Shown here: positions 34,712-46,800 of the stretch, piece by piece
Layout: each line of letters begins with the position of its first letter
Numbering within the stretch: position 1 is the first letter of the stretch
Assembly (NCBI GenBank): GCA_050084515.1
Contig: CM114271.1
Location: forward strand, 22,010,001-22,074,000
DNA from: Blasia pusilla
Lineage: Eukaryota; Marchantiophyta; Marchantiopsida; Blasiales
Length of the DNA: 64,000 nucleotides
Direction of reading: 5' to 3'
Translations under genes and position numbers: made by a program
The notes under the pieces: model-generated
Database searches by the model: none
What the model was told of the DNA's origin: nothing
Seen by the model: the letters and a program-made list of their open reading frames with translations, nothing else

Positions 34712-36346
34712 ATGGATGGAGTCACCACAAAGTTGCGTAGCAGACCAAAGCGGGGCGTTCACCGAGATCAACCTACCAGCATGCCTCATGAAGACTCCAC
34801 GCCCATTTTGCGAAGCGCGGCCATGCCTATGGTCAAGCTGTCACCAGAGTTGGTCAAAGCGCTTGAGGAACGGTCTTTGGCGACTTTCTTTCAAACAAAT
34901 TGGACCTTGACGTCCGGGGAACTCCTTGGGGAGCTTCGTTCCTCGACTGCAGAAGCCAAGTTTCGAAGAAAGGGTCTTTGATATCGAGCTCAGCCACAAC
35001 AATGGACGTCGGATGACTGGCGAGCAACTTATATGCTCCCGGCCGCTCCAGAGGTATGATTATGACACCGAATTTATAAAGCACAAAGATTTGTTGGCAC
35101 TCGGTTGTGTAACGTCTGATCGCCTTGGTAGGAATGGCTACAAGGCTACTTCGTTGTCACCGCCATTGTTTGGATAGTTTTGCAAGCATGTGATGACTAT
35201 GTTTTATCCTGCTCGTTCTTACTACCTCACAAATAAGCTCTTCAAGATGTGCTATAGCCTTTGGAATCAGTACCTGGACCCCGAAGCACCGGGAGTCGAC
35301 TTCGCTTCTTTTGTGGACGGGCACGTACGCGCAATGCTAGAAGCACTTCATTGGAGCACGAAGTCATTCCCGTCTCCTTTTTTAATCCATATATATATTC
35401 ATAGGCAGGAATTGACGGCCAACGAGGCGCTAGATTGGTCGCAAGTCACTCCCGTCCGCCTGCCAAGAAAGAGTGGAATGGTCACTAATGGGAGCCGCGA
35501 AGTCACCCCACCACGCGAAGCAGCCCCAAAGCAACATCCGCATACTTCAGCTTCAGGGAAGGCCGAGGTGTTCACCGAATTTCCAAGACCAAAGCGCGGC
35601 AGGGTCAATTTCGAAACACCCTCGGAAGCAGAACCCGCAACTCAGGAGGACTCCGACGAGACGCCTCGTGCTAACGATCACCGTCCTGCTCTTCGTCTTA
35701 TGTCCCAGACAGCCAACGACATGGTGTGGTTCCTAAATTTGGCTGTCCCGGTCATGATTAACTTCAACATGTTCTCCACCAAGAAGACACAACGGCAGTG
35801 GACGAGTATTTACAAGCCCTTTATGACCTCAACTGGAGGGCCCAATCTTCGTCAGAGAACAAAGCACAACGCAAAGTGGCGGAAGCAAATCTTCAGCTGT
35901 GGGATCAAGAACTCAAAGACACTAAGACGACGCTTCGCAAAGTTCAAAGCGACTTGGTCCAGAGTTAGTACAAAGCACGGAACGCACGCCAATGAGAGAG
36001 CTTGGCGATTAACCTGGAGTGTGGCGCTGATCAGTTAGCTTCGCAGGTCAAGGAAGCTTCGCAATTGATTCAACAATATCGACACCAAATGCATCATATT
36101 AGCAACGAATTCAAGAAATTGGCGACACAACATCCTCAGTCTTCAAAGTTGCTTCAAGAACACCAAGAAACAAACAAAGACTTAGTGGCCCAGTGGTCGG
36201 TTGCTATAGGGAGGATTGCTGTCTTGGAGGCAGAACAAAAGTTGCTCAACAAAGTGGAGTTAGACCCAGAAGATGTCAAGGAGATTCAAAGTCAAATAAA
36301 TCTTCTTTATAATCCTATCTTGTTTATTACCAGTTATCATCAATAA
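34712..36346 (+). pseudogene. Element A extra 3' ORF, unknown function
   Basis: The coding sequence continues across three frames: 34712-34981, then 34926-36038 with a TAG at 35175, then 36002-36346. It starts MDGVTTKLRSRPKR and includes LSPELVKALEERSLATFF, FDIELSHNNGRRMTG and YLDPEAPGVDFASFVDGHV. A proline/basic hinge with PRPKRGRVNF (possible nuclear localisation signal) follows. The last part (ASQVKEASQLIQQYRH, IAVLEAEQKLLNKV) is strongly coiled-coil. I see no signal peptide or membrane segment, which argues against an envelope-like product. Athila/Tat-type elements often carry an ORF at this position; homology to those is not shown. Confidence 0.65.
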
Positions 36347-36489
36347 TTACATAATCTCGGTGACATTACAATGTACATAAGCATTAGAATGCCATCAAGA
36401 CACATTGTAATGGGTAAGAGGTTGGTTATCACCTCTTCCTCCGAAATCTTAGATTATTCTTTCCTCTTGTTCTATATTTTTTATCTCCA

Positions 36490-36520
36490 TCTAACCTGGT
36501 TGATATGAGGCTGTCTCCTC
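36490..36520. repeat. 31-bp exact copy of nearby B2 sequence
   Basis: These 31 bases, CTAACCTGGTTGATATGAGG in the centre, are identical and in the same orientation as 37188-37218, which lies in the B2 protease-linker coding region. The copy sits two bases before the start of the recognisable 3' LTR remnant of element A. Confidence 0.85.
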
Positions 36521-36522
36521 AG

Positions 36523-36618
36523 AAATTGTAATTTCAAACTCTCTTTTCATCAAACAATGATCCACTTGGGGATCGAACTTAGTAAACGACTGTAAAATAG
36601 AAACTCTTGTACACTACA
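36523..36618 (+). repeat. Element A 3' LTR remnant
   Basis: Only the last ~96 bp of the 1270-bp LTR are recognisable, ending CACTACA directly before the ATACT duplication (36619-36623). The 36347-36489 stretch between the last ORF and the 31-bp copy matches nothing in the 5' LTR. Confidence 0.8.
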
Positions 36619-36623
36619 ATACT

Positions 36624-37590
36624 TATGGACTAGTCGTGAGATATTGTGTAATGAGAGTCTATGTACGGTCTTATCCCTCTCAACATAAAAGTATATATGT
36701 TCTCGTACTCCGACCTACAACACTCCGACCAAAGTAGTACTAATCCCTCCAAAGAGATCTAGTATCTGTACACCCTCCTCAGGATACTCCCACACAATTG
36801 GTGTGGTGTCCAAGGATGCCAACATCTTCACTGCTAGGGCATGCGGTAACTTTGTCGCATCTCACTTTGAAGCATAGGCTCGTTTCCACGCCTGCCCCAT
36901 GAGCTTGTTTGCACTCCTCTGTATATCAATGCTCATTCCCCATAGAGCAAAAAAAAAGGATCGCCAATAGATGTGGTCATGCTTGTCATCGCATGAGCAT
37001 CGCATGCCATTTCTCAAGACTATCCTCTACAAGAATATCCTCTACATGGGCGTTCCCATGCAATGAATTTCCATGCCAACATAATCTGCCACAATAATTG
37101 CAACAGTTGTGGTCGACTTTGGGAGTGAATCACCAAGTCTCCCTGCACACCGCACGAGTAGCTGATTGGCTCATCCCTCACTTGATTTCTAACCTGGTTG
37201 ATATGAGGCTGTCTCCTCCCAAAAGCAAGTGTAAATCCTAGGGGATACAATGAGGTATTCCCTACCAAAACATCGCAGGACTCGGTCGGCATCACCATTG
37301 CTTGGATCCACACCATTGCACTATTAGTAGGATGATAGGGTCGTGAGGCATGTACTGTGTTGGGGATGTGCCTCCTAGTGGAGTCTGAATCTGAGACGGA
37401 CATGGAGAGATCTCACGTTTCCGCAATCCCATCACTACATATGTCGCCTTCCTCCACATAAGGGATTGAGCTCCTAAATCAAGAAGAACACGCTGCAAGC
37501 GATACATGACTCAAGACGGATCAACCAAATGGAAAACTCCATCTTGGTTGTCAAGACAAAAAATCTTGAGGAGACGATAACTTCATGAAA
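36624..37590 (-). pseudogene. Element B2: protease, linker and methyltransferase start (old remnant)
   Basis: Read on the minus strand, RVLLDLGAQSLMWRKATYVV is the protease loop with Leu where element B has Ser. YDVLVGNTSLYPLGF follows, then DEPISYS, and the methyltransferase start: EEGVQILDLFGGIST (motif I) and FYVERDKT. At 36624 it is broken by element A and resumes at 17502 with AGTATCCT, colinear with element B around 24830. It has several stops and large deletions in the linker. The end near 37590 is a truncation. Confidence 0.88.
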
Positions 37591-39570
37591 TGTTTTTAAT
37601 AATAAAAGAAACTATCAATCAACAAGTTGATCTAGTTGTGTATCACGATGGCTTTCATCTATTGGATTATGTAGTAGGTCTCGATCCTAAATGTTTTGAC
37701 TTTATGTGTCTCACTTTGCATACAAAAGACTCCATGACCAATAAATCAACATAAATCAAAGAGTATGAATTAATTACTCTATTCTCCACCGAGTTCATCC
37801 GTCCGTCGAAGAGGCCGCACTCATCGAGAGGAGTGTTTTTTTAACCCTATTCTCTCATTGCAAATTTCATTCTCCATGGTGGTGTATGTGTGTGAGGGCC
37901 GTTTCCCACCAGTTATGCTTGTTTAGCAGTTTTCCACATTGAGGCGTGCCACATTTAAAGAGTAGTTACAGAGTTGTTAATTGAAGAAGACTAACTACTT
38001 AAGGGATGAAAAAAACCTCCTTTATTAGTATAAATCCTAATGAAGGACCTATTATGTCCTTGCAAAATCAAATCTATAGTGTACAATTTTAAAACCGCTC
38101 CAATTAAAAATTCTTTTCAATAAATTTGAGCTTAAGTTGGGGAAAGAAATTGGTTGTTCCTTTGTGAGGAGGACAAACTGCTGACACGTGAAAGGATGAA
38201 TGAAGTGGTTGTTGATATGTGGAGGAAATGAAGGTGTGAGTTCATCTCACAATGGATTTTTCTGATGCGATTATATGCGAGGGAATGCACGATCACTAGT
38301 TTGATCTATAATTATCATGTGGAGAGAGATAAATCCAATAAGATTTGCATCCTTGAAAATTGATACAATGGAAGCCTTGCATATTTCTCATATCTTGTCA
38401 TTTATATGTGAGAGGCTTATAGAAAACCCTCAAAATGAGATGATTCCACTGTTCCTTGTTAAAAAAAAATGCCATGATGTTAGTATAGAGTGAATTTACA
38501 AGTGGAGCCCGAATAGTCCCAAAGGTGGTTTGAGGTGGAAAGCATGCAATTTTCTTCCATTTTCTCTGTCTAAGGGATTGGAAGAAAATATTGATAGATA
38601 CATCCAAAAAAACTATATTGTAATATAAAGAAAGAAAAAATTAATGGGGAAGTTACTATTTGTGGGAGTTATGTGAAAAAAAAGTGAATCAATATCAATA
38701 TTATTATTGGAGAGTGCCCATAAGATTCCGGAGCTCATTTCCTATTGACATTGCCATTTTTTAACCAATCGGATCATGACACGTGTGCTTAGATAATTTA
38801 GAGTGACTTTGGAGAATAATGAAGTTAGGGGTCAATTAGAGGTCTACGAGGATCAGTAATGATGGGTGTTTCAAATTACTCATCATTAGATACCTACCGC
38901 GGGTCTTTCAAATGGAATACCCATTCGCAAAGTTACTTCTTTGGGCATCCCGATGGTTAGTGCTTGGAGTTCTTCTTTTTGAGCTTGCTTTCCTAATGAC
39001 GGATTTTATAGAAAATCCACATAATGTACCCAAATGAATGGTTAGGACACAATTGAGGACACAATAATGAAATTAGGACACACTTTTTTTCATTATTTTG
39101 TAAAAAAAGTGATGCATAAGAGGGCATCCTTGCTTGCTAGATCCTGATTTTTTCGGATACATGTTGTGTCCTATAAATCCCTTCCTCAAATGATTCCATT
39201 CCAGGTCAGATTTAACCCAACCCCGGGTTTATGATGGAACTCAAAGCCGGTCAACGATTCAGGTGCTCGTCGGAGCTCGGTACTACCCGTAAAGAACAAG
39301 CTTCCGTCACAACGTATTCTGGCACGACCAGAAGTGAATACTACTACGGTGTACAACAAAAACCGGTCGCTTCTGAAAGACCCGGTTTTGAACGTGGAAT
39401 GAAACCCTGGAGTAGCCGGCCCGGGCGCTGTAGACTACCAAAGAGCAAAGTTCTTCGTAGAGGACCGGCCACTGCCGGTTGCGCGGTCTCGTGAGTCCAG
39501 TCGTGCGTTATGGCAGAACGAGGCGAGAATTGTTCCTCGTCTGCGTCGGTGCGGTGCAGCCCATCGCAGT
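37591..39570. other. Intergenic, AT-rich, no gene seen
   Basis: I find no recognisable coding or repeat structure. Short frames (for example minus 38398-38607) look accidental. Confidence 0.45.
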
Positions 39571-39949
39571 GCGCAGGTGAGGTGAGGTGAGGGTAGGAGA
39601 GAAGGGACGGGAGGGGAGAGGACGGATTCGAGATTTGGAATACTGTGGATGTGGCGTGACTTCTAATGCAAGTTTGCTGCGTTGCAGCCGAAGTTGTCAT
39701 GCAGGGGAGGAGTGTCTGATGTGAGGATTGATGTGCATATTTCTGATGTGTTGGACGCAATTCTGAGAGAAGGGATGGATCGGAGGGGAAGATGAAGCGA
39801 TTTGGATGACCTTTGCAGTTCGGTTTGGATGATTCTGACGGGGAGGACAGCGGTGTCTTCAGGACTGAGAATTACGATATTTGGTCGTTGTTCTGATCGC
39901 TAGTGAAGAGGAATTGGCCGGGAAGGCAGACTACTGACGATCTGCAAGG
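39571..39949 (+). promoter_or_regulatory. Probable VPS60 promoter and 5' untranslated region
   Basis: The block just upstream of the VPS60 start contains a GA-rich tract (GGTGAGGTGAGGTGAGGG-like, 39571-39624) of the kind common in plant core promoters and 5' leaders. No clear TATA box is visible. A frame open at 39231-39494 overlaps the region but has no family resemblance. Confidence 0.35.
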
Positions 39950-42724
39950 ATGAAGCGCGTTTTTGGAGTAAAGAAAGAGAAAGCTTCTGCTCCCACGGTC
40001 GAGGAAGCAACTGAGCGTGTGAGTTTCCATTATGTAGTGTGCCCTGAAACCTGGTGGTTTGTTTAGGACTTTTGAGTTGTGAGTTGGTCGTCGCTCGGGA
40101 GAACGGATACTGGACATGGCAACATGCGGCCGGTCCCATTAGAACTGGATGTCCTGGTAAAATGGTCGAAAGAATGAGCGGAATCTGGAGATGTTGTTTC
40201 CTATTTCCGCTTCAATAGAGCACTTGGAAGCTCTTCGAAATAGGTTCGCGGAACGTACTTGTGGACATTTGTATCAACTTTGTCATTAAAATGTGCAACT
40301 TTGCTTCTCATTGGTAGTCGAAACGAAATCGTGTTCACGGACTGCTCAGACGTTTGACTTCGCCAGATACAAGTGGATAATATGCTTTAACGCTAAGTAG
40401 AAAGACAACTCTGAGTATGGTGTTCGGTCTGTGCAGATGAACAAGAGAGGAGACAATGTTGATGAAAAAATTAAAAAGCTGGATGCTGAGCTTGTCAAGT
40501 ACCGAGAACAAATTAAAAGGACAAGGCCTGGTCCTGCTCAGGAGGCTGTAAAGGCTCGTGCCATGAGAATTCTTAAGCAGAAGAAAATGTGAGTTAACTC
40601 TTTAGAATTGTATTCAGTCGATTCAACCTACAATTGAATTACCCGATAGCTGGGATCTCCTGAACGGGAAGAGGCTTTTATTATGCAACCAAACGAAGAA
40701 TACCTGGAACAATATCAACCAGGGTATACGGCTGTTCATCATTCCTTACCGCATCGCCCTTACTCTGGAAGGTTCCACTTACACCGCTGAGGCTCCACTT
40801 CAACATCTTCTCAAACTTCGCTGTCGGTCATACTGACAAGGGTCAAAATGCATCCTTGGCGCAATTTATCCTAAAATCTTCATCAGGATACTCTCACATT
40901 GCCACCTTGAGAGAGATTCTCGAGCTTTTGCTTTGCTCGCTTTACTTTTCATTCCTCTGACTTTCTGCCTCGGCAGGTACTTTTAAACTAAGGGGAATTG
41001 TAGGATGCGGTATGATATTTTGATTCCACTGACATGCAAGTAATAACCCAGTTTCGTAATTGGATTATCGCTGACCCACGAGGTCCTCCACTGTCCTGTC
41101 AGGTATGAAGGACAACGTGATCAACTATACAGCCAAACATTCAACCTTGAGCAAGTTGCATTCGCCACAGAAGGAATCAAGGATGCTCAGCAGACTGTAT
41201 GATCTTATGCACCCTCTCGCCATCTTTCTCCTGATCGGCTGCCACCTTACCTCCCCTACTGCACTTCATTGCATGTTGATGCAATGTAGTCTCTCATGGA
41301 GCAGCTATTTCACGTACACACTGCTTAGTGTTGCTGCTATCTTCTTCGTCAAGCAGTATGGTGATCCTTTTGTTCTTGTTCACCTTGAGCTGTCCTGGAT
41401 TTCAAGAGTTAACACTAACATTTGACATCAAATCAAATCGGAGACAGATGTCAGCAATGAAGGCGGCCAACAAGGAGCTGAAGGGAACTATGAAGACATT
41501 GAAAATCAATGACATTGATGTGAGTTAAAGGGCCATATTTTCTTTCTCCCCATTCACGAGCAAATTTCTCTTGCTGACTGACCATTTTAACTCACTTTCA
41601 AGGGCCGTTTTTCTAGGGCATGCTCTCTGCAGATAAGCCATGAAGAGGGTTACTGACACGAGATATATGACCACATCTGTTACAGAAAATGCAAGATGAA
41701 ATGATGGACTTAGTGGACTACAGCAATGAAATTCAGGAATCCTTGGGACGCAGCTACAGTGTGCCTGATGATATTGACGAAGATGAACTTATGGGAGGTA
41801 ATATGATTCACTTCTGCTATCCACATGTGAAGGATCTTTCTTTCTCCTGCATAGAAGTATGGTAATTTATATATCCTATATCCACGTTTAGGACTTGGCT
41901 GACAAAAATCAGATAGAGTTCAACTTAAGCAACAAGAATGTGAGAATGTTGCATGATGTGGTGGTAAATGTAGTGCCATTGACAAAAATCCATCAATTTC
42001 TCCCTCAGATCAGCATGTATTCTCGTAGGTGTGGTAGTGTTTTGCAATGTTTAGGGTGTCAGTAATTTGAAGATTCTAATATTTGTACTCGCGAATCTCT
42101 TCATTCATTCAATTGAAATAAATCAGTTACTTAATTCGTTTTGGTGGAATTGGTCTCCAACAGAACTTGCAGCATTAGAGGAGGATATGGGAAGTGAAGA
42201 TGTGTCTGATGGGGTACCAGCTTACTTGCAACCCGACAAGGAACCCGAGTATGAGCCAGATCTGAATCTGCCCTCGGCACCCTCTGGGCAAACTCCTATT
42301 CCTCAGGCTACCAATGCACAGGTTTGCTCTTCTATATGAGTAATGTATGTTCATATGGTCAGTGTGTTGGTATCTGGTCCTGCTATTTCAAATCCTGCTG
42401 AATTCTTGAAGGCTCTAGTTGAAGGGTTCTTAGCTCTGGATGTTTCTTCCTATGGATCTTGCTTCCTGTGATGCCAAAACATTCTCAAAGGGTAGTTATA
42501 AGAAGGTTGTGATCTCTTGTCATTCTCTTGCAACTTTTGTCATCAAACAAATCAAGAAAAGCTGAAACAGATGGGAGGTGGATGGTTGTCTTCCTCCCAT
42601 CGGGGAAGAGTCAGGAATAATACTAACATGGAACATCATTGTTCCTGACAGAGGGCTTAACTGTGATGGACAGGTTGATGAATATGGCTTTCCTGCAGCT
42701 CCAAGGGCCTCAGTCCGAACATGA
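39950..42724 (+). CDS. VPS60: VPS60/CHMP5, ESCRT-III-related protein (7 exons)
   Basis: VPS60 (CHMP5) is an ESCRT-III accessory that binds LIP5 and promotes Vps4-driven disassembly during multivesicular-body sorting. Exons are 39950-40018, 40437-40588, 41103-41196, 41448-41519, 41686-41797, 42164-42321 and 42674-42724. Phases agree throughout and give 235 residues, the normal family length. The N-terminus is basic (MKRVFGVKKEKA), followed by long helices (VDEKIKKLDAELVKYREQIK), MYEGQRDQLYSQTFNLEQ, the conserved DDIDEDELMG, and an acidic tail with YLQPDKEPEY and GFPAAPRAS. All introns have GT/AG borders. The start matches the family's conserved first residues. Confidence 0.96.
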
Positions 42725-43819
42725 TCAAGGACCTGTCTTTTGAGATTTGATTTCACATTTGATAAAAGAGGTGGATGGTTGGAAAGTGGATCACCACTGA
42801 CCTATAAGATTACCTGGTTGTAAAGCCCTACACTTCTCCTATCAATGAATATGCCGAGAAAAGTCCCAAAGTAGGACCATCATGGAGGGTCCTTGTACAG
42901 AGAGCAGTGTCGAGCTCAATTTGAAGCTTTAATCATGGCTTCTGAGGGTTTGTTTTCATCTTCATGTCACAGTTGTACAGAAAAGCTGTGCCTATTTATT
43001 TGGTCGTCCTATCACCTTCACATCCCTAATTATGTCATGGGATATCACGATTTAAGGAGACACATGGGAGAAGTGGGATATTACTGGAGCCTCTTTGGAG
43101 AAGTGGGATGTTATGAGGCCTTGGTACTCAATATCAGATCCTGGTAGCATTTAGAGGGAGTTGACTTGGCACGGAAGTTAGTATCTTATATTATCACTAT
43201 TGAAAGTGACATAAAGTTAGTGAGTTTTCCTTGCCAGTTGTAAGACCATTTTATTGGATCTGAAATTCATCATTAGCCAATGAAATCACGGCAGCATATT
43301 TGAGGGCCAATTTAAAAGGGTTTATGAATAAGTGATCGCTATGTAATGGGCATGATCAAAGCTCCTGATTGAATGTGCAGCAAACTTGAAATCAGTTTAG
43401 GGAACTCACTGTACATCTTTATTTTCCTCCTGAACATATCTCCAAAAAATAAAATTCGGTTCTTCAGTTGAAAAATCATTCAGATAAATCAGATCTAGGC
43501 TGGAAAAGACAATTTACGTACCAAAATTCACCTTCTAATGCACTTATTATCCACTTCTGTCATGGAAAGGGCACTGCATCTAAACTTTTGACCGTCCTGT
43601 TTGAACAGTGTCTCACAATTTATCCAACTTGGATCAACAGACACCGCCATACAATGCAGTTGTAAGATTACAGGGTCTAAGTCTGCTGTTAACTCTTGCG
43701 CACAGGAGTCCACCTCAACTTATTCTTCTGTTTGGTCCAAGGTGGCTTATAAAACTATAGCCGAGGTTGCCCTAACCCATCCTTCCAGACCGGTGTCTAA
43801 GCTGTATCCACATGTGGCC
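42725..43819. other. Convergent 3' region between VPS60 and GPAT9
   Basis: The two genes end toward each other 1.1 kb apart, so this holds both 3' untranslated regions. I see no conserved coding sequence or repeat. Confidence 0.5.
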
Positions 43820-46800
43820 TCAATCCAGGCGTGAAAGGATTGAATCTGCAAACTTCTGCTGCCTGCACATTCAACTCACACAATGATGGTGTGAAGTAAC
43901 CTGAGCCTCCAAGACTGCTAAGACTAAAAAGTCCAACATTTCTAGGCAAATTGAAGACAAAAGAACAGTGCCATTTAAAGTTGTGAGAGAACTCACTTTT
44001 TCTCAGTCAGTTTGATACTTGGCCGGTAATACTTCAGATAGCCATCCCATGGAACCTTCTTAATTCCTGCTCTATCAGCAATCATGTCTCGAACTCTGTA
44101 GCATATGGCAATAATTCTAGTCAGTTTGCAATGCCCCCAATCCTCTGAAACTCATTTTGGAAGCTGTACTTCTGCATTGTGTTGCAACAAAAAACCCTCA
44201 ACAGAGGGGATGTTACTATCTTGGTGGTTAGAATTACAGTCAGTGACCAACATCAAGAACAGTGTAACAGAGATGGAAGAATTCCTAAAAAGAAAAAGAC
44301 AGCGCCTAAATGAATTGAGAACTTGCCTGAGATACCTTGTCTGGGACTCTAAACCACAGCACATTGATCAGTGAAAGACCAGGTGAATACCTCTCAGCAA
44401 ATTCAATCGGGGTCTCGCCTGGGCGTAGTGTCTGGGGTTCAAGGTACCATACATCACAAACGACTGCCCACGATGTCATGAGCCGTATCAAGTGCATTGT
44501 GAATGACTGCCTGCCACCAAATCATGAACGGACCGTCAACACCCATCACCAAGCTCTTGATACATGCATGTAAAAGAGCAAAATGCAAGTTTCTGTGAAC
44601 TGCACAATTTTTTACTCCTCCCCCCAGAGGTTGCAACCATAATCATCTCAAATTCAGATCTGGATGCACCTAAACTGGAACAAAACAAGTCATCAACTGG
44701 AACAAGGACTTACTTCTTGCTGTTCCAAAATGCATCAACAAAGATTTTGTTGTACTTTATTGCAATGGGGCACACTGTGCAGTCCAGCTCAAAAGCACCC
44801 TGTACTCACTTTGGGCACCCTTAGTTCAATGCCTGACAAGAGTACCACACTGGTCCCTCATGAAAGCAAGAGCCATCATATGGCCCACAGAGCAGAGTTC
44901 TTCACAGTGACGAGAAAACAAATATAGGATACCATCTTGCAGTAAATACCTTCTTGAACATCACTGTGTACTCATTGTTTACACAGGTTCCTTCCGGAAA
45001 TATGAGCAGTGGATTGCTATCGTGATGCTCTACATGTTGCTTGAGCCTGTAAAAAAATCAACAATGTCACAAACAGAAATGAACATCGAAATGCAGTGGG
45101 AATGACAATAAGCTCAAGAGAGGAATGTTTCATCAGTTGAGACAGGCCTTTCCTTCCGCCACAGTTAAGAGTCCCACATTATTGGGCCCATTTGGTTGAT
45201 AGCACATCATTGTTATGAAATTTGCTACAAAATGATAGTTGTTAGGACTCCTTGGGGAGAGACACAACAGTGTAGGAGGGGATGTGAAGGCCAACAATGC
45301 CACATACTTGTCAACATCAATGCTTGGAGTCCTCCAACAACTTACTTCTGAGCAACAATAAGTCTGTCCTTGGACTCTGTGCGGTCAAACCAGATACAGC
45401 CCAAGCTTTCCAAAACAGTGGTCTGCAGCAACCCTGCCAACACAGAATGTCAAATCTTGACACATCATTGCTGGCTGCAATCAACCTTGGAGAAACTGAC
45501 ATTTAAATAAAACCAAGGGCCCTAGGGACGTGCTGCCATTAGTATCACAAAGAACTTACCAACCCATCCAGGATGCTTCTGCATAATGACTGCAAAAGCA
45601 GTCATTTGCTCCAATATTATAAAATCAATCATAGATGTATGATTTGCTACAAAGACCTGTCTCCACAGAAGATGAAATTTATTATTCAAAGGGCATACTT
45701 CTGGTTCAGATATTCACTGATCTTTCTAGCTAATGAAAACATTTCTATTCATCAGGTACATGTAAGACCCAGCAGAAAATCTTACATTTTAATTCAATAA
45801 GTCATTTGCAGCATAATTTCCTGATGCACTGGCAAGAAGAACAGAGGCAAAACGACCTGGATGCCAGTTTTGACAACCGAACCTGGAAAAAAGAAAACAA
45901 GACAATTCATCCTGAAAGAGGATAGTGGTGAATTGCTAATGTCTCCGACAGAACCAGTATGAGATGCGCAAATCACCTGCTTGGGGCGTCGACTGGGTCG
46001 TGGGCCATGATACTTGACTACGCCTGTCCAAGAAGCAACAAACACGCTGCAGATGAACTCCACTAAACCTCGCTGTGATAGGAAATACATCCATACTCCG
46101 AAGTCAGATCAGAATAACACGGATAAGCTGCAAACTTTTGTCTTTCCCTTCTCTTTTGTTCTACTGCAGTACCCCAGGAACATTCTCAACAGCTTGTCAG
46201 GTCTGATGTGACAACTACCAAATGGTATCACAATTGCGCATGCAAAATAAGTCACATCTAAGTTCCCCATGAGACATACAAACCCACACGAAGCTGTGAA
46301 TAATGATTCAGACTAGCGCTGTATATGACTGAAGAAGCCAAACTATTCGCTTCACCCTTCCTATATAAGTATGCCATTTATTCAACTGTAAACAAAGGAA
46401 AATGAATTTTGACTTACTTCAATTGTCTTCCGCAGATTCTCATGATTTTTTATCCCAAAATGAACAGGAAGAAATAATCCAAGAAAAATGATCCATCCTA
46501 TTGTAAGCAGCACAAGCCTGTGATTGAAGGTTTCTTAGCACACTTGGCCAATATCAGGTCAAAGAAACAACGCAGATTTTCTGTCCTCGGAACTTCAGAT
46601 CATAAGTAATAAACTGGAAGTGATCACAGATCATTCAACAATGGCCTCATTATAAGATCCTTGAAGTCAAAAACATCTACTTCGTGAACAACTAAGGCCA
46701 TTTCTAGTGGTGTTTCTTTGGCAAGTACCAGCGTACCTGATGGGGAACAAAATTCCATATCGTACAATAAGTCCCAAGACCCAGAGAGGAAACAAATATA

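Larger units (their letters stand above)
17508..36618 (+). mobile_element. Element A: Ty3/gypsy LTR retrotransposon, interrupted by element B
   Basis: The element is about 9.5 kb without the nested insertion. In order it has a 5' LTR, a tRNA-Asp-type primer binding site, a leader frame, gag, [element B], nucleocapsid zinc knuckles, aspartic protease, reverse transcriptase, RNase H, integrase with a GPY/F-type tail, an extra 3' ORF, and an LTR remnant. Protease-RT-RH-INT order defines Ty3/gypsy. The tRNA-Asp primer, lack of a chromodomain and an ORF after pol resemble the Tat/Athila-type lineages; that is inference. Stops and frameshifts make it defective. It sits inside the methyltransferase domain of the older element B2. 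Confidence 0.9.

Noticed and set aside
34712-36346. Envelope-like gene of an endogenous-retrovirus type
   Set aside because: No signal peptide, transmembrane segment or surface-protein pattern is visible; the product looks soluble and coiled-coil.
39231-39494. Upstream exon or separate gene before VPS60
   Set aside because: The VPS60 start at 39950 already matches the family's conserved N-terminus, and this frame has no recognisable features.
43993-43998. GPAT9 ending at the TGA at 43993
   Set aside because: A perfect GTGAGT donor overlaps it, and the exon at 43862-43820 restores the family's conserved C-terminus in the right phase.
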